Shown: positions 42,318 to 50,593 of the stretch, piece by piece | Numbering within the stretch: position 1 is the stretch's first letter | How the letters are laid out: every line of letters begins with the position of its first letter | Source: Rubrivivax sp. | Lineage (GTDB): Bacteria > Pseudomonadota > Gammaproteobacteria > Burkholderiales > Burkholderiaceae_C | Assembly: GCA_027491255.1 (NCBI GenBank) | Contig: JAIXWM010000155.1 | Coordinates: 62,001-126,000 of the forward strand | DNA: 64,000 bases | Direction of reading: 5' to 3' | Translations under genes and position numbers: made by a program | Notes under the pieces: generated by a model | Database searches by the model: none | Told to the model about the DNA's origin: nothing | What the model saw: only the letters and a program-made list of their open reading frames with translations

Positions 42318-43763
42318 ATGGTGATGCCGAACGTCAACCCGGCTGCGGAGTCGCAAGACGCCGCCGTGGCGATCGTCTCGCTGTACCAGAAGCAGCAGCG
42401 CATCTACCCGCGTGCCGTCAACGGTTGGTTCGTGCGCTGGCGCTGGGCGCTGGTCTGGGCGACGCAAGCGTTGTATTACGGCCTTCCCTGGCTGGAATGG
42501 AACGCCCGGCAGGCCGTCCTGTTCGATCTTGCCGCCCGGCGCTTCTACATCTTCGGTCTCGTCCTGTACCCCCAGGACTTCATCTACCTGACGGGCCTGC
42601 TCGTCGTCAGCGCTTACGCGCTTTTCCTGTTCACGGCTGTGGCCGGGCGACTTTGGTGCGGCTACGCGTGTCCGCAGACGGTCTACACCGAGATCTTCAT
42701 GTGGGTCGACCGGCACGTCGAGGGCGACCGCCTGGCGCGCATGCGCCTGGATGCGGCACCGTGGAGCCTGCACAAGCTTGGCCGCAAGGCCGCCAAGCAC
42801 GGCGTCTGGATCGCCATCGGTCTGTGGACAGGCTTCACGCTCGTGGGCTATTTCACGCCCATCCGCATCCTCTGGAGCGAGGCGCTGACCCTGGGATTCG
42901 GCCCCTGGGAGTGGTTCTGGATCCTCTTCTACGGCTTGGCGACCTACGGCAACGCCGGCTGGATGCGTGAGCAGGTGTGCAAGTACATGTGCCCCTACGC
43001 GCGTTTCCAGAGCGCCATGTTCGACAAGGACACCTTGATCATCAGCTACGACAGCGACCGTGGGGAACCGCGGGGCTCGCGCGGACGAAAGGTGGCCCAC
43101 CGGGGACAGGGTCTGGGTGATTGCATCGACTGTGGCCTGTGCGTGCAGGTGTGCCCTACGGGCATCGACATCCGCAAGGGGCTGCAGTACGAGTGCATCG
43201 GCTGCGCCGCTTGCGTGGACGTCTGCAATGGCGTGATGGACAAGATGGGCTACTCGCGTGGCCTCGTACGCTACGCCACGCAGAACAGCATGGCGCTGGC
43301 CTTGACTGCGCGTCAGATGTGGGCGCGCGTCCTGCGTCCGCGCGTGCTGGTCTACACCGGTGTGCTGTTGTTGATCTGCATCGCGCTGGCCGCAAGCCTG
43401 GTGCTGCGAGCGCCGTTCAAGGTCGACATCGTGCGTGACCGCGCCGTCCTGGCCCGTCAGGTCGAAGACGGGGACGTCGAGAACAGCTACCGGATGCAGA
43501 TCATGAACGCCACCGAGCAGGTCCAGCGCTATCGAGTGAGCCTGACTGCCTGGCCGGCCGCACGCGTCGTCGGCCGCGACGAGTTCGAGGTCGGCCCGGC
43601 GCAGGCCCGCTGGGTGCCGCTGGCCGTGCAGATCCCCCCCAAGGAGGTGGCCCGCCTGGGACCTGGCATCCACGGCCTGGTATTCCAGGTCCAACGCCTG
43701 CCGGCGGCCGACGCTGGCTCCGTGCGGGTGGCGGAGGACTCGACATTCGTCATTCCGAGGTGA
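42318..43763 (+). CDS. ccoG: cbb3 oxidase accessory iron-sulfur protein CcoG (RdxA/FixG)
   Basis: A 481-residue membrane protein with five or so helices, a polyferredoxin-like part with two cluster motifs (CIDCGLCVQVCPTGID and CIGCAACVDVCN), and a C-terminal Ig-like FixG domain. An upstream WCGYACPQT and EQVCKYMCPYARFQ are also conserved. CcoG reduces copper during cbb3 assembly in related bacteria. The ATG giving MVMPNVNP is used; starts at 42288 (inside ccoP) or 42324 are possible. Confidence 0.94.
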   Translation: MVMPNVNPAAESQDAAVAIVSLYQKQQRIYPRAVNGWFVRWRWALVWATQALYYGLPWLEWNARQAVLFDLAARRFYIFGLVLYPQDFIYLTGLLVVSAYALFLFTAVAGRLWCGYACPQTVYTEIFMWVDRHVEGDRLARMRLDAAPWSLHKLGRKAAKHGVWIAIGLWTGFTLVGYFTPIRILWSEALTLGFGPWEWFWILFYGLATYGNAGWMREQVCKYMCPYARFQSAMFDKDTLIISYDSDRGEPRGSRGRKVAHRGQGLGDCIDCGLCVQVCPTGIDIRKGLQYECIGCAACVDVCNGVMDKMGYSRGLVRYATQNSMALALTARQMWARVLRPRVLVYTGVLLLICIALAASLVLRAPFKVDIVRDRAVLARQVEDGDVENSYRMQIMNATEQVQRYRVSLTAWPAARVVGRDEFEVGPAQARWVPLAVQIPPKEVARLGPGIHGLVFQVQRLPAADAGSVRVAEDSTFVIPR

Positions 43764-43768
43764 AACCC

Positions 43769-44008
43769 ATGACATCCGAACCCCCGCCCAAACTCCCGGA
43801 GCCGCGAGGCACGCCATGGTGGCGTTTCGGCATCGTGTGGCTCGTCATCGCCGGCCCCGCCGTGGTCGTCGTGGCGGGTCTGGTCACAGCCGCCATTGCC
43901 ATCCGAGGGGCCGATCCCGTCCTGAACACTGAGGAACGATCAGCCTTTCAGGATCGCCCCGCGCTTCAGGGCCGCAACCACGCTGCCGCGGTGGGTTCGC
44001 AGAGGTGA
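43769..44008 (+). CDS. Short FixH-like membrane protein
   Basis: A 79-residue protein with one transmembrane helix (GIVWLVIAGPAVVVVAGLVTAAIAI) after a Pro-rich start, and RGADPVL beyond it. Small proteins of this sort, with WWRFGIVWLVI and DPV, follow ccoG in many Burkholderiales and are usually called FixH-like. It is shorter than true FixH (about 150 residues) and ends in a non-conserved tail. GAGG precedes the ATG by eight bases. Function presumably is cbb3 assembly. Confidence 0.72.
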   Translation: MTSEPPPKLPEPRGTPWWRFGIVWLVIAGPAVVVVAGLVTAAIAIRGADPVLNTEERSAFQDRPALQGRNHAAAVGSQR

Positions 44009-44085
44009 TCCATGAGGCCCGCATCGCTGCAGCAGGCATGCTCTCGGCGCCGCCGTCGACCCGGTCCGCAGTGTGGCATTGACCA

Positions 44086-44820
44086 TCAGCAGGCGGGGTT
44101 GCTGACCAGTCGGCGCAAACTGTCCAGATCCAGGATCCGGATCTGCTTCTGCCTGACTTCGAGCAGGCCGTCATCCTGGAACTTCGAGAAGGTGCGGCTC
44201 ACCGTCTCGAGCTTCAGGCCGAGATAGCTGCCGATCTCCTCGCGCGTCATGCGAAGGATGAATTCGGTGCGCGAATAGCCGCGCATGTGCAGACGCTGCG
44301 TCAGGTTCAAGAGGAAGGCTGCCAGCCGTTCCTCGGCGCGCATGCTGCCCAGCAGGAGCATCACGCCGTGATCGCGCACGATCTCGCGGCTCATGATCTT
44401 GTGGAACACGCGCTGCAGGTCAGTCACCTCATGCGACAGGCCTTCGAGCATGTGATAGGGAATCACGCAGACCGTCGAGTCCTCGAGTGCGACGGCGTCG
44501 CAGGTGTGGCGGTCGGTGCCGATGCCGTCCAACCCCAGCAGCTCGCCGGCCATCTGGAACCCGGTGACTTGGTCACGGCCGTCTTCGCAGGACAGGCAGG
44601 TCTTGAAGAAGCCCGTACGCACGGCGTACAGCGCCTGGAAGCTGTCACCCGTGCGAAACAGGATCTCACCGCGGGGCACGCTGCGACGGTTGGCCACCAG
44701 CGTGTCCAGGCGCGCCACCTGCTCGTTGGACATGCCCACAGGAAGACACAACTCACGAAGGTTGCAACTCGAACAGGCGACCTTGAACGGCTCGAGCCGC
44801 ATCGGCATGGTGACAGACAT
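44086..44820 (-). CDS. fnr: FNR-family oxygen-sensing transcription regulator
   Basis: A 244-residue Crp/Fnr protein. The N-terminal CSSCNLRELC and a central Cys in RHTCDAV supply the four ligands for an oxygen-labile [4Fe-4S] cluster. The cyclic-nucleotide-like beta-roll follows, and the helix-turn-helix reads MTREEIGSYLGLKLETVSRT, with the E--SR residues that read TTGAT half-sites. CTGGAGGG stands before the chosen ATG. An earlier frame start at 44883 adds 21 unlike residues. It lies convergent to ccoG-fixH and likely activates ccoN and itself. Confidence 0.94.
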   Translation of the reverse strand: MSVTMPMRLEPFKVACSSCNLRELCLPVGMSNEQVARLDTLVANRRSVPRGEILFRTGDSFQALYAVRTGFFKTCLSCEDGRDQVTGFQMAGELLGLDGIGTDRHTCDAVALEDSTVCVIPYHMLEGLSHEVTDLQRVFHKIMSREIVRDHGVMLLLGSMRAEERLAAFLLNLTQRLHMRGYSRTEFILRMTREEIGSYLGLKLETVSRTFSKFQDDGLLEVRQKQIRILDLDSLRRLVSNPAC

Positions 44821-44918
44821 CGTTTCCCTCCAGAGGGAGACTGCGCGCCAGCCCAGGTTGTCGATGAATCTGCCGACAAGCAATGACTCGCCGGCAGGCC
44901 CCAGTGGGTGGCGCCAGC

Positions 44919-44932
44919 TTGTCCCAGGTCAA
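44919..44932. promoter_or_regulatory. FNR-type box upstream of fnr
   Basis: TTGTCCCAGGTCAA (TTGTC-N4-GTCAA) differs from the ccoN box arms at one position. Its centre is about 105 bases before the fnr start codon, a reasonable place for autoregulation. The left arm is imperfect, so confidence is moderate. Confidence 0.45.
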
Positions 44933-45335
44933 GCTCTTTGAGGAACCCTTCGGGCAGAGTGTAGCGTCATGAGTTACGGGTCCGAATCAACTTCGATGCT
45001 GCCTGCCGAGTCCTGCGCAACGCTGCATGGGCCCGGTTGAGGCGTATGCGAGCCGACCGTTTTGTCCAGATGCTTGCTCAGGCCCTGTCGGCTTTCGTGC
45101 GCCAGGGTTGCGCCCTTGGGACCATCTGCGGCGCGCGCGCGAGTGTTTCGCCGGCGAGATGGAGCGCATCGCGCCCCCCGCCCAGAAGGGCATGATCGAG
45201 ATGCATGACCAGGGCATCCAGCGGACACCCCTGGCTTGGTTCTTCGTACGCGGTGTGACGACGATTCTCGACCCGCATCTTCAGACGGGCCGGGTCCGCG
45301 ACGCCCGGTTTTCCCGCATCATCTAGGCGGCGTCC
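44933..45335. other. Region between fnr promoter and TauE/SafE-like gene
   Basis: About 400 bases without a recognisable gene. A 99-codon frame (45027-45326) is open on the plus strand and ends nine bases before the next gene. It has no family resemblance and no convincing ribosome site. Many Burkholderiales have hemN near this place, but no trace of it is seen. Confidence 0.45.
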
Positions 45336-46064
45336 GTGGACCTTGTGCTGATCGCGAGCGCTTTTCTGCTGGGGCTGGCGGGCATTCCCCACTGTGCGGC
45401 GATGTGCGGTCCAGCCTGTGCGGCTGCGCTGGGTGTGTGCGGCCAGGCACGGCGGTCGCAGTACGTGGCGCCCGCCTTCCACCTGGCCCGTGTGGTCGCC
45501 TACGCAGTGGCCGGGGGACTGGCCGCCATGGGCGTGGGGGCCGTCGGCGGCCTCGGAGTGGCAGTGCCTGTGCTGCGCCCGGTGTGGGCTCTGGCGCACG
45601 CTGCGGCGCTCGTGCTCGGAGTCTGGATGGCCTGGACGGCACGGCAGCCGGCCTGGATGACGCTGGCGGGAAGCCGGCGAGTGGTGATGGCACTCAGGCC
45701 GCAGGCGACGCCTGGTGCCCCATCAGGCTGGCAACGGGTCTCGGGCCCAGCGCCGGCGGCAGCCTCGGGCCTGGCCTGGGTGTTTTGGCCCTGCGGGCTG
45801 CTGCAGTCGGCGTTGGTGGTGGCTTCGCTCTCCAACACGACCTGGGGTGGTTCGCTGGCGATGGCCTCGTTCGCGCTGGCCTCGGCGGCAGGTCTGCAGG
45901 TGCTGCCGTGGTGGGCTTTGCACGGCGCCCGAGTGTCAGCGTCGCGGCGGCAGACCGCCGCGGCGTGGGCCGTAAGAGGCGCGGGCCTGATGCTGGCGCT
46001 GGCCTCAGGATGGGCACTCACGCGCGACATCTGGCGTCCCGTCTGGAACTATTGCTTCGAGTGA
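45336..46064 (+). CDS. TauE/SafE-like membrane protein of the cbb3 cluster
   Basis: A 242-residue polytopic membrane protein with six or so helices. The first helix carries GIPHCAAMCGP, a motif typical of the small UreH/TauE-related proteins found beside cco genes, where it may handle copper or another metal. A second Pro-Cys element (FWPCGLLQSALV) lies in the fourth helix. The start is GTG with GGCGG before it. Annotation as a sulfite exporter would be by family name only; a metal or cbb3 assembly role fits the context better. Confidence 0.85.
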   Translation: MDLVLIASAFLLGLAGIPHCAAMCGPACAAALGVCGQARRSQYVAPAFHLARVVAYAVAGGLAAMGVGAVGGLGVAVPVLRPVWALAHAAALVLGVWMAWTARQPAWMTLAGSRRVVMALRPQATPGAPSGWQRVSGPAPAAASGLAWVFWPCGLLQSALVVASLSNTTWGGSLAMASFALASAAGLQVLPWWALHGARVSASRRQTAAAWAVRGAGLMLALASGWALTRDIWRPVWNYCFE

Positions 46065-46192
46065 GGCTCGAGCCTGCAGGTTCTGCGCAAGACGTCGTGG
46101 GCTCGCGAGAAAGTCGAGAGCCTTTACCTCTTCATGCTGCGCGACCTGAAGCGCGGTGGTTTGCCCCGTTCAACGGGTTGAGCGTCGACCCA

Positions 46193-46401
46193 ACGCTGAA
46201 ATACATGGCGGGCTACCCGCCCGACTTGCGCGCGCAGATTCGGGCGCTGATCGTCGAGGGGAGGCTCTCCGACAACCTGCAGCGGCGGTACCCGGGGCAC
46301 CACGACATCGGCAGCGACGGCGCGCTGTACGAACACGTGCAAGAGTGCGGCTGAAGAATGCCCAGCGCGAGGAGTCGCCCAGCCGGATGCTCGAGCAATG
46401 A
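46193..46401 (+). pseudogene. Broken fragment of a YgjP-like metallopeptidase gene
   Basis: The reading YMAGYPPDLRAQIRALIVEG and on to ALYEHVQE matches the N-terminus of the intact metallopeptidase encoded at 50086-50586, with about 21 of 49 residues identical. After the Glu-Cys-Gly at 46354 the frame stops, but a +1 frame continues LKNAQREESPSRMLEQ to a stop at 46401, which fits the same family after a frameshift. The catalytic HExxH half is absent. The surrounding 46065-46621 has no intact gene, so it appears to be a decayed paralog. Confidence 0.65.
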
Positions 46402-46621
46402 AGTCGCATCCAGCAGCTAACTGCAGCCACGTCCGACGGACAGGTGGTGCGCGGCGTGACCAAGCTCGCCGGCGAGCAGAAGCAACTGCTCGCCGCCATC
46501 GGCGTGCCCACACGCCCAAGGCTCAGGAGTTCGTCTAAACCCGCAGTTCAGCCGCTTTGCAGTGCAAAATTTTCTCGAAATGGAGGCGAGATCGTGGGTC
46601 TGCATGCGAAGTTCCTCCCGT

Positions 46622-47194
46622 TCAGAACAGCTTGCCGACATTCAGCAGCGTCAGCACGCCGAGGATCGCGAAGATCACCGCGGCGATGCCGTGCACCAGT
46701 CGCATCGACACTGTGCCCGCGATCTTGTCGCCCAGGAACACCGCCGGCACGTTGGCGAGCATCATGCCGAAGGTGGTGCCCAGGACCACCTGCACGACGT
46801 CGGTGTAGCGGGCTGCCAGCGCGACGGTGGCGATTTGCGTCTTGTCGCCCATCTCGGCCAGGAAGAAGGCGATCACGGTGGTGCCGAACACGCCGAAGCG
46901 CCGCCTCCCAGTCGCGGCCTCGTCGTCGATCTTGTCGGGGATGAGCATCCAGCCGGCCATGGCCAGGAAGGACAGGCCGATCACCCACCGCAACACGTCC
47001 GGGCCCAGGGCCTGCGCGATCCATCCGCCAACGGCACCGGCGGCTGCATGGTTGGCCAGTGTGGCGACCAGGATGCCGGCAACGATGGGCCAGGGCCTTC
47101 TGAACATCGCGGCCAGCACGATCGCCAGCAGCTGGGTCTTGTCGCCCATTTCACCGAGCGCGACGACGCCGGTGGACACCAGGAATGCTTCCAC
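46622..47194 (-). CDS. UPF0016/GDT1-family manganese exporter
   Basis: A 190-residue membrane protein with two repeated halves, each with EMGDKTQ (GEMGDKTQLLAIVLAA and AEMGDKTQIATVALAA), the mark of the TMEM165/Gdt1 cation-transport family. Bacterial members export Mn2+. The GTG start was chosen because GGAG lies eight bases before it and the first helix begins at once; the frame runs further up without family sequence. A yybP-ykoY riboswitch lies directly upstream on the same strand, which strongly supports the manganese role. Confidence 0.92.
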   Translation of the reverse strand: MEAFLVSTGVVALGEMGDKTQLLAIVLAAMFRRPWPIVAGILVATLANHAAAGAVGGWIAQALGPDVLRWVIGLSFLAMAGWMLIPDKIDDEAATGRRRFGVFGTTVIAFFLAEMGDKTQIATVALAARYTDVVQVVLGTTFGMMLANVPAVFLGDKIAGTVSMRLVHGIAAVIFAILGVLTLLNVGKLF

Positions 47195-47227
47195 GAGGGT
47201 TTCTCCAAGGGCCGGCAGAAAACCAGA

Positions 47228-47373
47228 GACCGCACGGCATCCCCGGCCCAATCCGAAGGCGTGCGGTCAAAGGTCTTGCCAAGCTCGGAGCTGCTCGCGC
47301 CATGGCCATGAGGGCCAAGTGTGTTGACGCGGGCCCCTGCATTGCGCAGGGCGGCTACTCCCCAATGACGAAT
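47228..47373 (-). promoter_or_regulatory. yybP-ykoY manganese riboswitch
   Basis: Read on the minus strand, the leader of the UPF0016 gene contains TTGGGGAGTAGCC (5' end near 47365), then GTCAACACACTTGGC (47328-47314) and GGCAAGACCTTTGACC (47280-47265). These are the conserved blocks of the yybP-ykoY aptamer in the right order and spacing. An expression-platform hairpin GACCGCACG/CGTGCGGTC (47268-47228) shares its first bases with the aptamer end and is followed by a U-containing stretch. Mn2+ binding to the aptamer would prevent that hairpin. A TACAAT -10 candidate lies at 47387-47382. Confidence 0.9.
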
Positions 47374-47570
47374 CTCCACAAATTGTAGGGTCAGGCCGAG
47401 TGGCCCCGCGCGCCACATCGGCGAGCAGTGAAGTCGGCCCGCGGCTTGCGATGATCTGGGCTCGGCATGGCCCTGCGCGACGCCATCCGGCTTGCAACGG
47501 AAGATACGTCGATCCATCTGGCGGATTCCTGCTCCGTTCACCGAGAGGCCGATCAGATACGCTCAGGGCG

Positions 47571-48461
47571 ATGCGACCTATCTCAGACTCCTCGATTTTT
47601 CGTGCTGCGGCTTGGATGAGCGGTTGGCTCACACTGATGGTCGTGATTGCCGTGGCGGGACGTGAGGCCGCGCGCGAGTTGTCGGTGTTCCAGGTCATGC
47701 TGCTGCGCTCCGTCCTGGGGATGGCCATGCTGTGGCCGCTGGTGCGTGCGTCGGGCGGTATGGCTGCGGTCAGGACCGAACGGCTGCCCCAGCACGTCCT
47801 GCGCAACGTGGTTCACTACGCAGCGCAGTACGGCTGGTTCGTGGCCCTCACCCTGATCCCGCTCGCGCAGGTGGTGTCGATCGAATTCACGATGCCGATC
47901 TGGTCTGCTGTCCTGGCGGTGGTTTTTCTCGGCGAACGCATGAACGGCCGTAAATGGTTCGCGGTGCTGCTGGGGCTGGTGGGTGTGGCCGTGATCGTGC
48001 GGCCCGGCGCGGGTGAACTCAACACGGGGCAGTTGATCGCGCTGGCCTGCGCTTTCGGGTTCGCGGTCTCGGTCGTCCTGGTGAAGTCGCTCACCCGCAC
48101 CGATTCGGCAGTCGCCGTGAGCTTCTGGATGCTGGTGGTGCAGGGCGTCATCGGACTCGTGCCGGCGCTCATGATCTGGAGATGGCCCTCCGCAGCGGCC
48201 TGGGGCTGGGTGGCCGTGGTGGCCTTCTGCGGGACCTATTCGCACTACTGCTTCGCCAGAGCGATGAAGCATGCAGACGCCACTGTGGTGGTGCCCATGG
48301 ACTTCCTGCGCGTACCGCTGACCGCGCTGGTGGCCTGGCTCGCGTACTCCGAGCGGCTGGATCTCTTCACGGCGCTGGGCGTCGGTCTGATCCTGGCCGG
48401 GAACCTGCTGAACCTGCTTCGCTGGCCGGTTGGCGGATGGCGAGCCAAGCGCGAGGCGTGA
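47571..48461 (+). CDS. EamA/DMT-family transporter
   Basis: A 296-residue inner-membrane protein with ten hydrophobic helices in two EamA repeats. The first ends near EFTMPIWSAVLAVVFLGERM and the second near VVVPMDFLRVPLTALVAWLAYSERLD. Both repeats show the family's end motif with Glu-Arg. Such transporters export metabolites; the cargo cannot be told. The ATG giving MRPISDSSIF was used, preceded only by a weak AGGG. The frame is open a further 57 codons upstream but without family sequence. Confidence 0.88.
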   Translation: MRPISDSSIFRAAAWMSGWLTLMVVIAVAGREAARELSVFQVMLLRSVLGMAMLWPLVRASGGMAAVRTERLPQHVLRNVVHYAAQYGWFVALTLIPLAQVVSIEFTMPIWSAVLAVVFLGERMNGRKWFAVLLGLVGVAVIVRPGAGELNTGQLIALACAFGFAVSVVLVKSLTRTDSAVAVSFWMLVVQGVIGLVPALMIWRWPSAAAWGWVAVVAFCGTYSHYCFARAMKHADATVVVPMDFLRVPLTALVAWLAYSERLDLFTALGVGLILAGNLLNLLRWPVGGWRAKREA

Positions 48462-48633
48462 GGCGTCCGCAGGGTGCGGGCCTGCGTCGATACCCCGTGC
48501 GCAGTACGCGCAATGCGTTTCCCTGGCGGCAGGTCGGGCAGGTCAGCGGGTGCCGCGCGACGGCAACGACATGACGTCGGCTTCTGCGTCGATGGCGTGA
48601 TGCACCAGCGCGTCGGTGCAGACGGGCGGTCCC

Positions 48634-49281
48634 CTACATTGCGGCCAGGGCGTGTTGCACCAGCATCCCCGACAGCACGAACATGGTCACGCCGATCAAG
48701 GCGTCAAGCACCTGCCAGGCCCTGGGCCGTGCAAACCACGGCGCCATCCAACGAGCCCCGAAGCCCAGCAGCGAGAACCAGGCCAGGCTGGCCCCTGCAG
48801 CACCGGCGATGAACCAGCCCCGAAGCGCTGCCGGCTGCTGGGCGCCTATGGTGCCGACCAGCAGGACGGTGTCGAGGTAGACGTGCGGATTCAGCAGCGT
48901 GAAGGCAGCCGCCTGCGCCATCGCGGCGGCCAGCGACAACGACGATCCGGCAGCCGACGCATCCAGCCGGTGAAGCTTGCGCGCGCGGCGCAGCGCCTGC
49001 CAGCCATAGACCGCCAGGAACGCAGCACCCGCCAGTGCCAGGGCGCGCGCCAACCCCGGGCTCTTGCCCAGCGCCTGCGCCATGCCCATCACACCCGCTG
49101 CGATCAATACCGCGTCTGCGGCCGCGCAGAACAAGACCACGCTGCCCACGTGCTCGCGGCGCAGGCCCTGGCGCAGTACGAAGGCGTTCTGCGCGCCGAT
49201 CGCCACGATGAGCCCGAAGCTCAGTGCCAGGCCCTGAACGAGTGCCGGGAAGGCAAGAGAAGCGCTGGCCGCAGATTCCAT
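48634..49281 (-). CDS. LysE/ArgO-family amino-acid exporter
   Basis: A 215-residue membrane protein with six helices. GLALSFGLIVAIGAQNAFVLRQGLRREHV is the LysE/ArgO N-terminus (the glycine-rich loop and GAQNAFVLRQ), and LLNPHVYLDTVLLVGT is the second family motif. It probably exports arginine or lysine. A palindrome with ACCAA-N11-TTGGT lies 38 bases upstream of the start, where a LysR-type regulator such as LysG/ArgP would bind, but no such regulator gene is next to it. Confidence 0.92.
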   Translation of the reverse strand: MESAASASLAFPALVQGLALSFGLIVAIGAQNAFVLRQGLRREHVGSVVLFCAAADAVLIAAGVMGMAQALGKSPGLARALALAGAAFLAVYGWQALRRARKLHRLDASAAGSSLSLAAAMAQAAAFTLLNPHVYLDTVLLVGTIGAQQPAALRGWFIAGAAGASLAWFSLLGFGARWMAPWFARPRAWQVLDALIGVTMFVLSGMLVQHALAAM

Positions 49282-49319
49282 GAACCGCCGAGCTTGCCAG
49301 ACCTTCGGGGGATAGACAA

Positions 49320-49340
49320 ACCAATGTCATTAATGTTGGT
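49320..49340. promoter_or_regulatory. LysR-type operator candidate before the ArgO-like exporter gene
   Basis: ACCAA (49320-49324) and TTGGT (49336-49340) are inverted and separated by 11 bases, with CATTAATG in the centre. A T-N11-A dyad of this length is the usual LysR-type site. The stretch 49282-49593 otherwise holds no gene. Confidence is limited because the regulator gene is not in view. Confidence 0.4.
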
Positions 49341-49593
49341 GAAGAACTATTGAATTCATTTCAGGGATGTTGCTCGCTTCTCGCCGGCCGTCGTTTCCGG
49401 GTAGACAGTTTCGAGTGCGCGGTGCGGACGTTGCTCGTCGCGCCATTGGCGGGTTTCAGGCGGCAGGCCGTGCGGTGAAGTCCCCCGGCCCTCGCTTTCG
49501 AAACGTTCGCCCGACCAGCCGATCAGGGTGGTCCACACCGGGCACGCAGCGTCCGCGGCAGCGCTCATGGCGGTGCCGGCGGTACGATAAGGC

Positions 49594-50085
49594 ATGACTA
49601 TCGAAGCGCCCGACGATGGCGACCACGCCACCATCTACGAACCGCGGCTGTGGCAGGACAAGGGCTGGACCGCGCGCGTGATCAAGAACAATGACGACGA
49701 CGGCTGGGCGGTGGAGATGCTCAGGCAGGGCGAGTCCGAGCCGGCGCTGGTCGGCCCCTGGACCATGGGGCGCGACAAGAAGAACCCGAAGCCGCTGGAC
49801 ACCGCCGCCTTCAACACCCTCGTGAAGACGGCCTCGGAGGTCGTTCGCCGGCACGAGCAGCATCTGCATGCGCTGTTGCACAAGCAGTTCGAGGTGGACA
49901 CGCCCGACGGACGTGTGACCGTCACCCTGGACATCGTGCCCGATGACGACGATCCGCACGCCTGGCTGGCGGCTGTGGACGCTTTTGGGGCCGAGTTGGC
50001 CCGCCAGCGCGTGGCGCCGAATTTCAAGCTCAGCGCTGCGCGTGCGGCGGCTTGGGTGGACGCCAACTACGCGATCGGGGGCTGA
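49594..50085 (+). CDS. Conserved hypothetical protein, 163 aa
   Basis: No known domain was recognised. The protein is acidic and soluble, with no signal peptide or membrane segment. N-terminal HATIYEPRLWQDKGWTARVI and KNNDDDGWAVEM suggest a small beta-sheet domain. The middle TLVKTASEVVRRHEQHLHALLHK is a clear amphipathic helix, and then VTVTLDIVPDDDDP may be a metal-binding acidic turn. Codon usage is like its neighbours, so the gene is probably real. It lies tail to tail with the metallopeptidase gene, with no intervening base. Confidence 0.75.
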   Translation: MTIEAPDDGDHATIYEPRLWQDKGWTARVIKNNDDDGWAVEMLRQGESEPALVGPWTMGRDKKNPKPLDTAAFNTLVKTASEVVRRHEQHLHALLHKQFEVDTPDGRVTVTLDIVPDDDDPHAWLAAVDAFGAELARQRVAPNFKLSAARAAAWVDANYAIGG

Positions 50086-50586
50086 TCACCTCGGGCCTTC
50101 GAGTTCGCGCGCCGTCAGCCACAGCCGCGTGTCGAACTCCAGCTGGTGGTAGTCGGCTTCCATGTGGGTGCACAGCGCATAGAAGGCCTTGTCGTGCTCC
50201 GGCTCCTTCAGGTGTGCCAACTCATGCACGACGATCATCCGCAGAAAGGCCGCCGGCGCATCACGGAACACGGTGGCCACTCGGATCTCATGCTTGGCCT
50301 TCAGGCGGCTGCCCTGAACCCGTGACACCCGCGCGTGCTCGCCCAAGGCCTGCCGCACCACCTGCAGATGGCTGTCGAAGGCCACTCGGTGCAGGGGCGG
50401 CGCGCTGCGCAGGTGGCGTGCCTTCAGCGTGTTGGTGTACTCGACCAGCGCGCGGTCGGTGCGCACCTCGTGGCGCTCGCTGTAGCGTTGTGACACCGAC
50501 TCACCCAGCCGGCCTTCCTCAATGAGTCGATGCACCTGCTGCAGCAGGTGCGGCGGATAGCCTGCGAGGTAACGCATGGCCTCCAT
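50086..50586 (-). CDS. YgjP/M48-like metallopeptidase
   Basis: A 166-residue protein with the zinc motif HELAHLKEPEH (two His from HExxH and a third His downstream, near residue 130) and the conserved KARHLRSAPPLHRVAFDS segment. Members of this YgjP-like family are small predicted zinc-dependent hydrolases. The N-terminal MEAMRYLAGYPP was chosen as start; MRYLAG three codons on is also possible. It lies seven bases after the RIO kinase stop and is probably co-transcribed with that gene. A broken paralog lies at 46193-46401. Confidence 0.86.
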   Translation of the reverse strand: MEAMRYLAGYPPHLLQQVHRLIEEGRLGESVSQRYSERHEVRTDRALVEYTNTLKARHLRSAPPLHRVAFDSHLQVVRQALGEHARVSRVQGSRLKAKHEIRVATVFRDAPAAFLRMIVVHELAHLKEPEHDKAFYALCTHMEADYHQLEFDTRLWLTARELEGPR

Positions 50587-50593
50587 CGTGCGC

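Noticed and set aside
45027..45326. 99-codon frame ahead of the TauE/SafE-like gene
   Set aside because: No family resemblance, poor ribosome site and a composition like non-coding high-GC sequence; not excluded but not supported.
46441..46537. Short stretch reading GVTKLAGEQKQLLAAIGVPT, resembling the end of some transposases
   Set aside because: Only about 20 residues, no terminal repeats, no catalytic motif; too little to call an insertion-sequence remnant.
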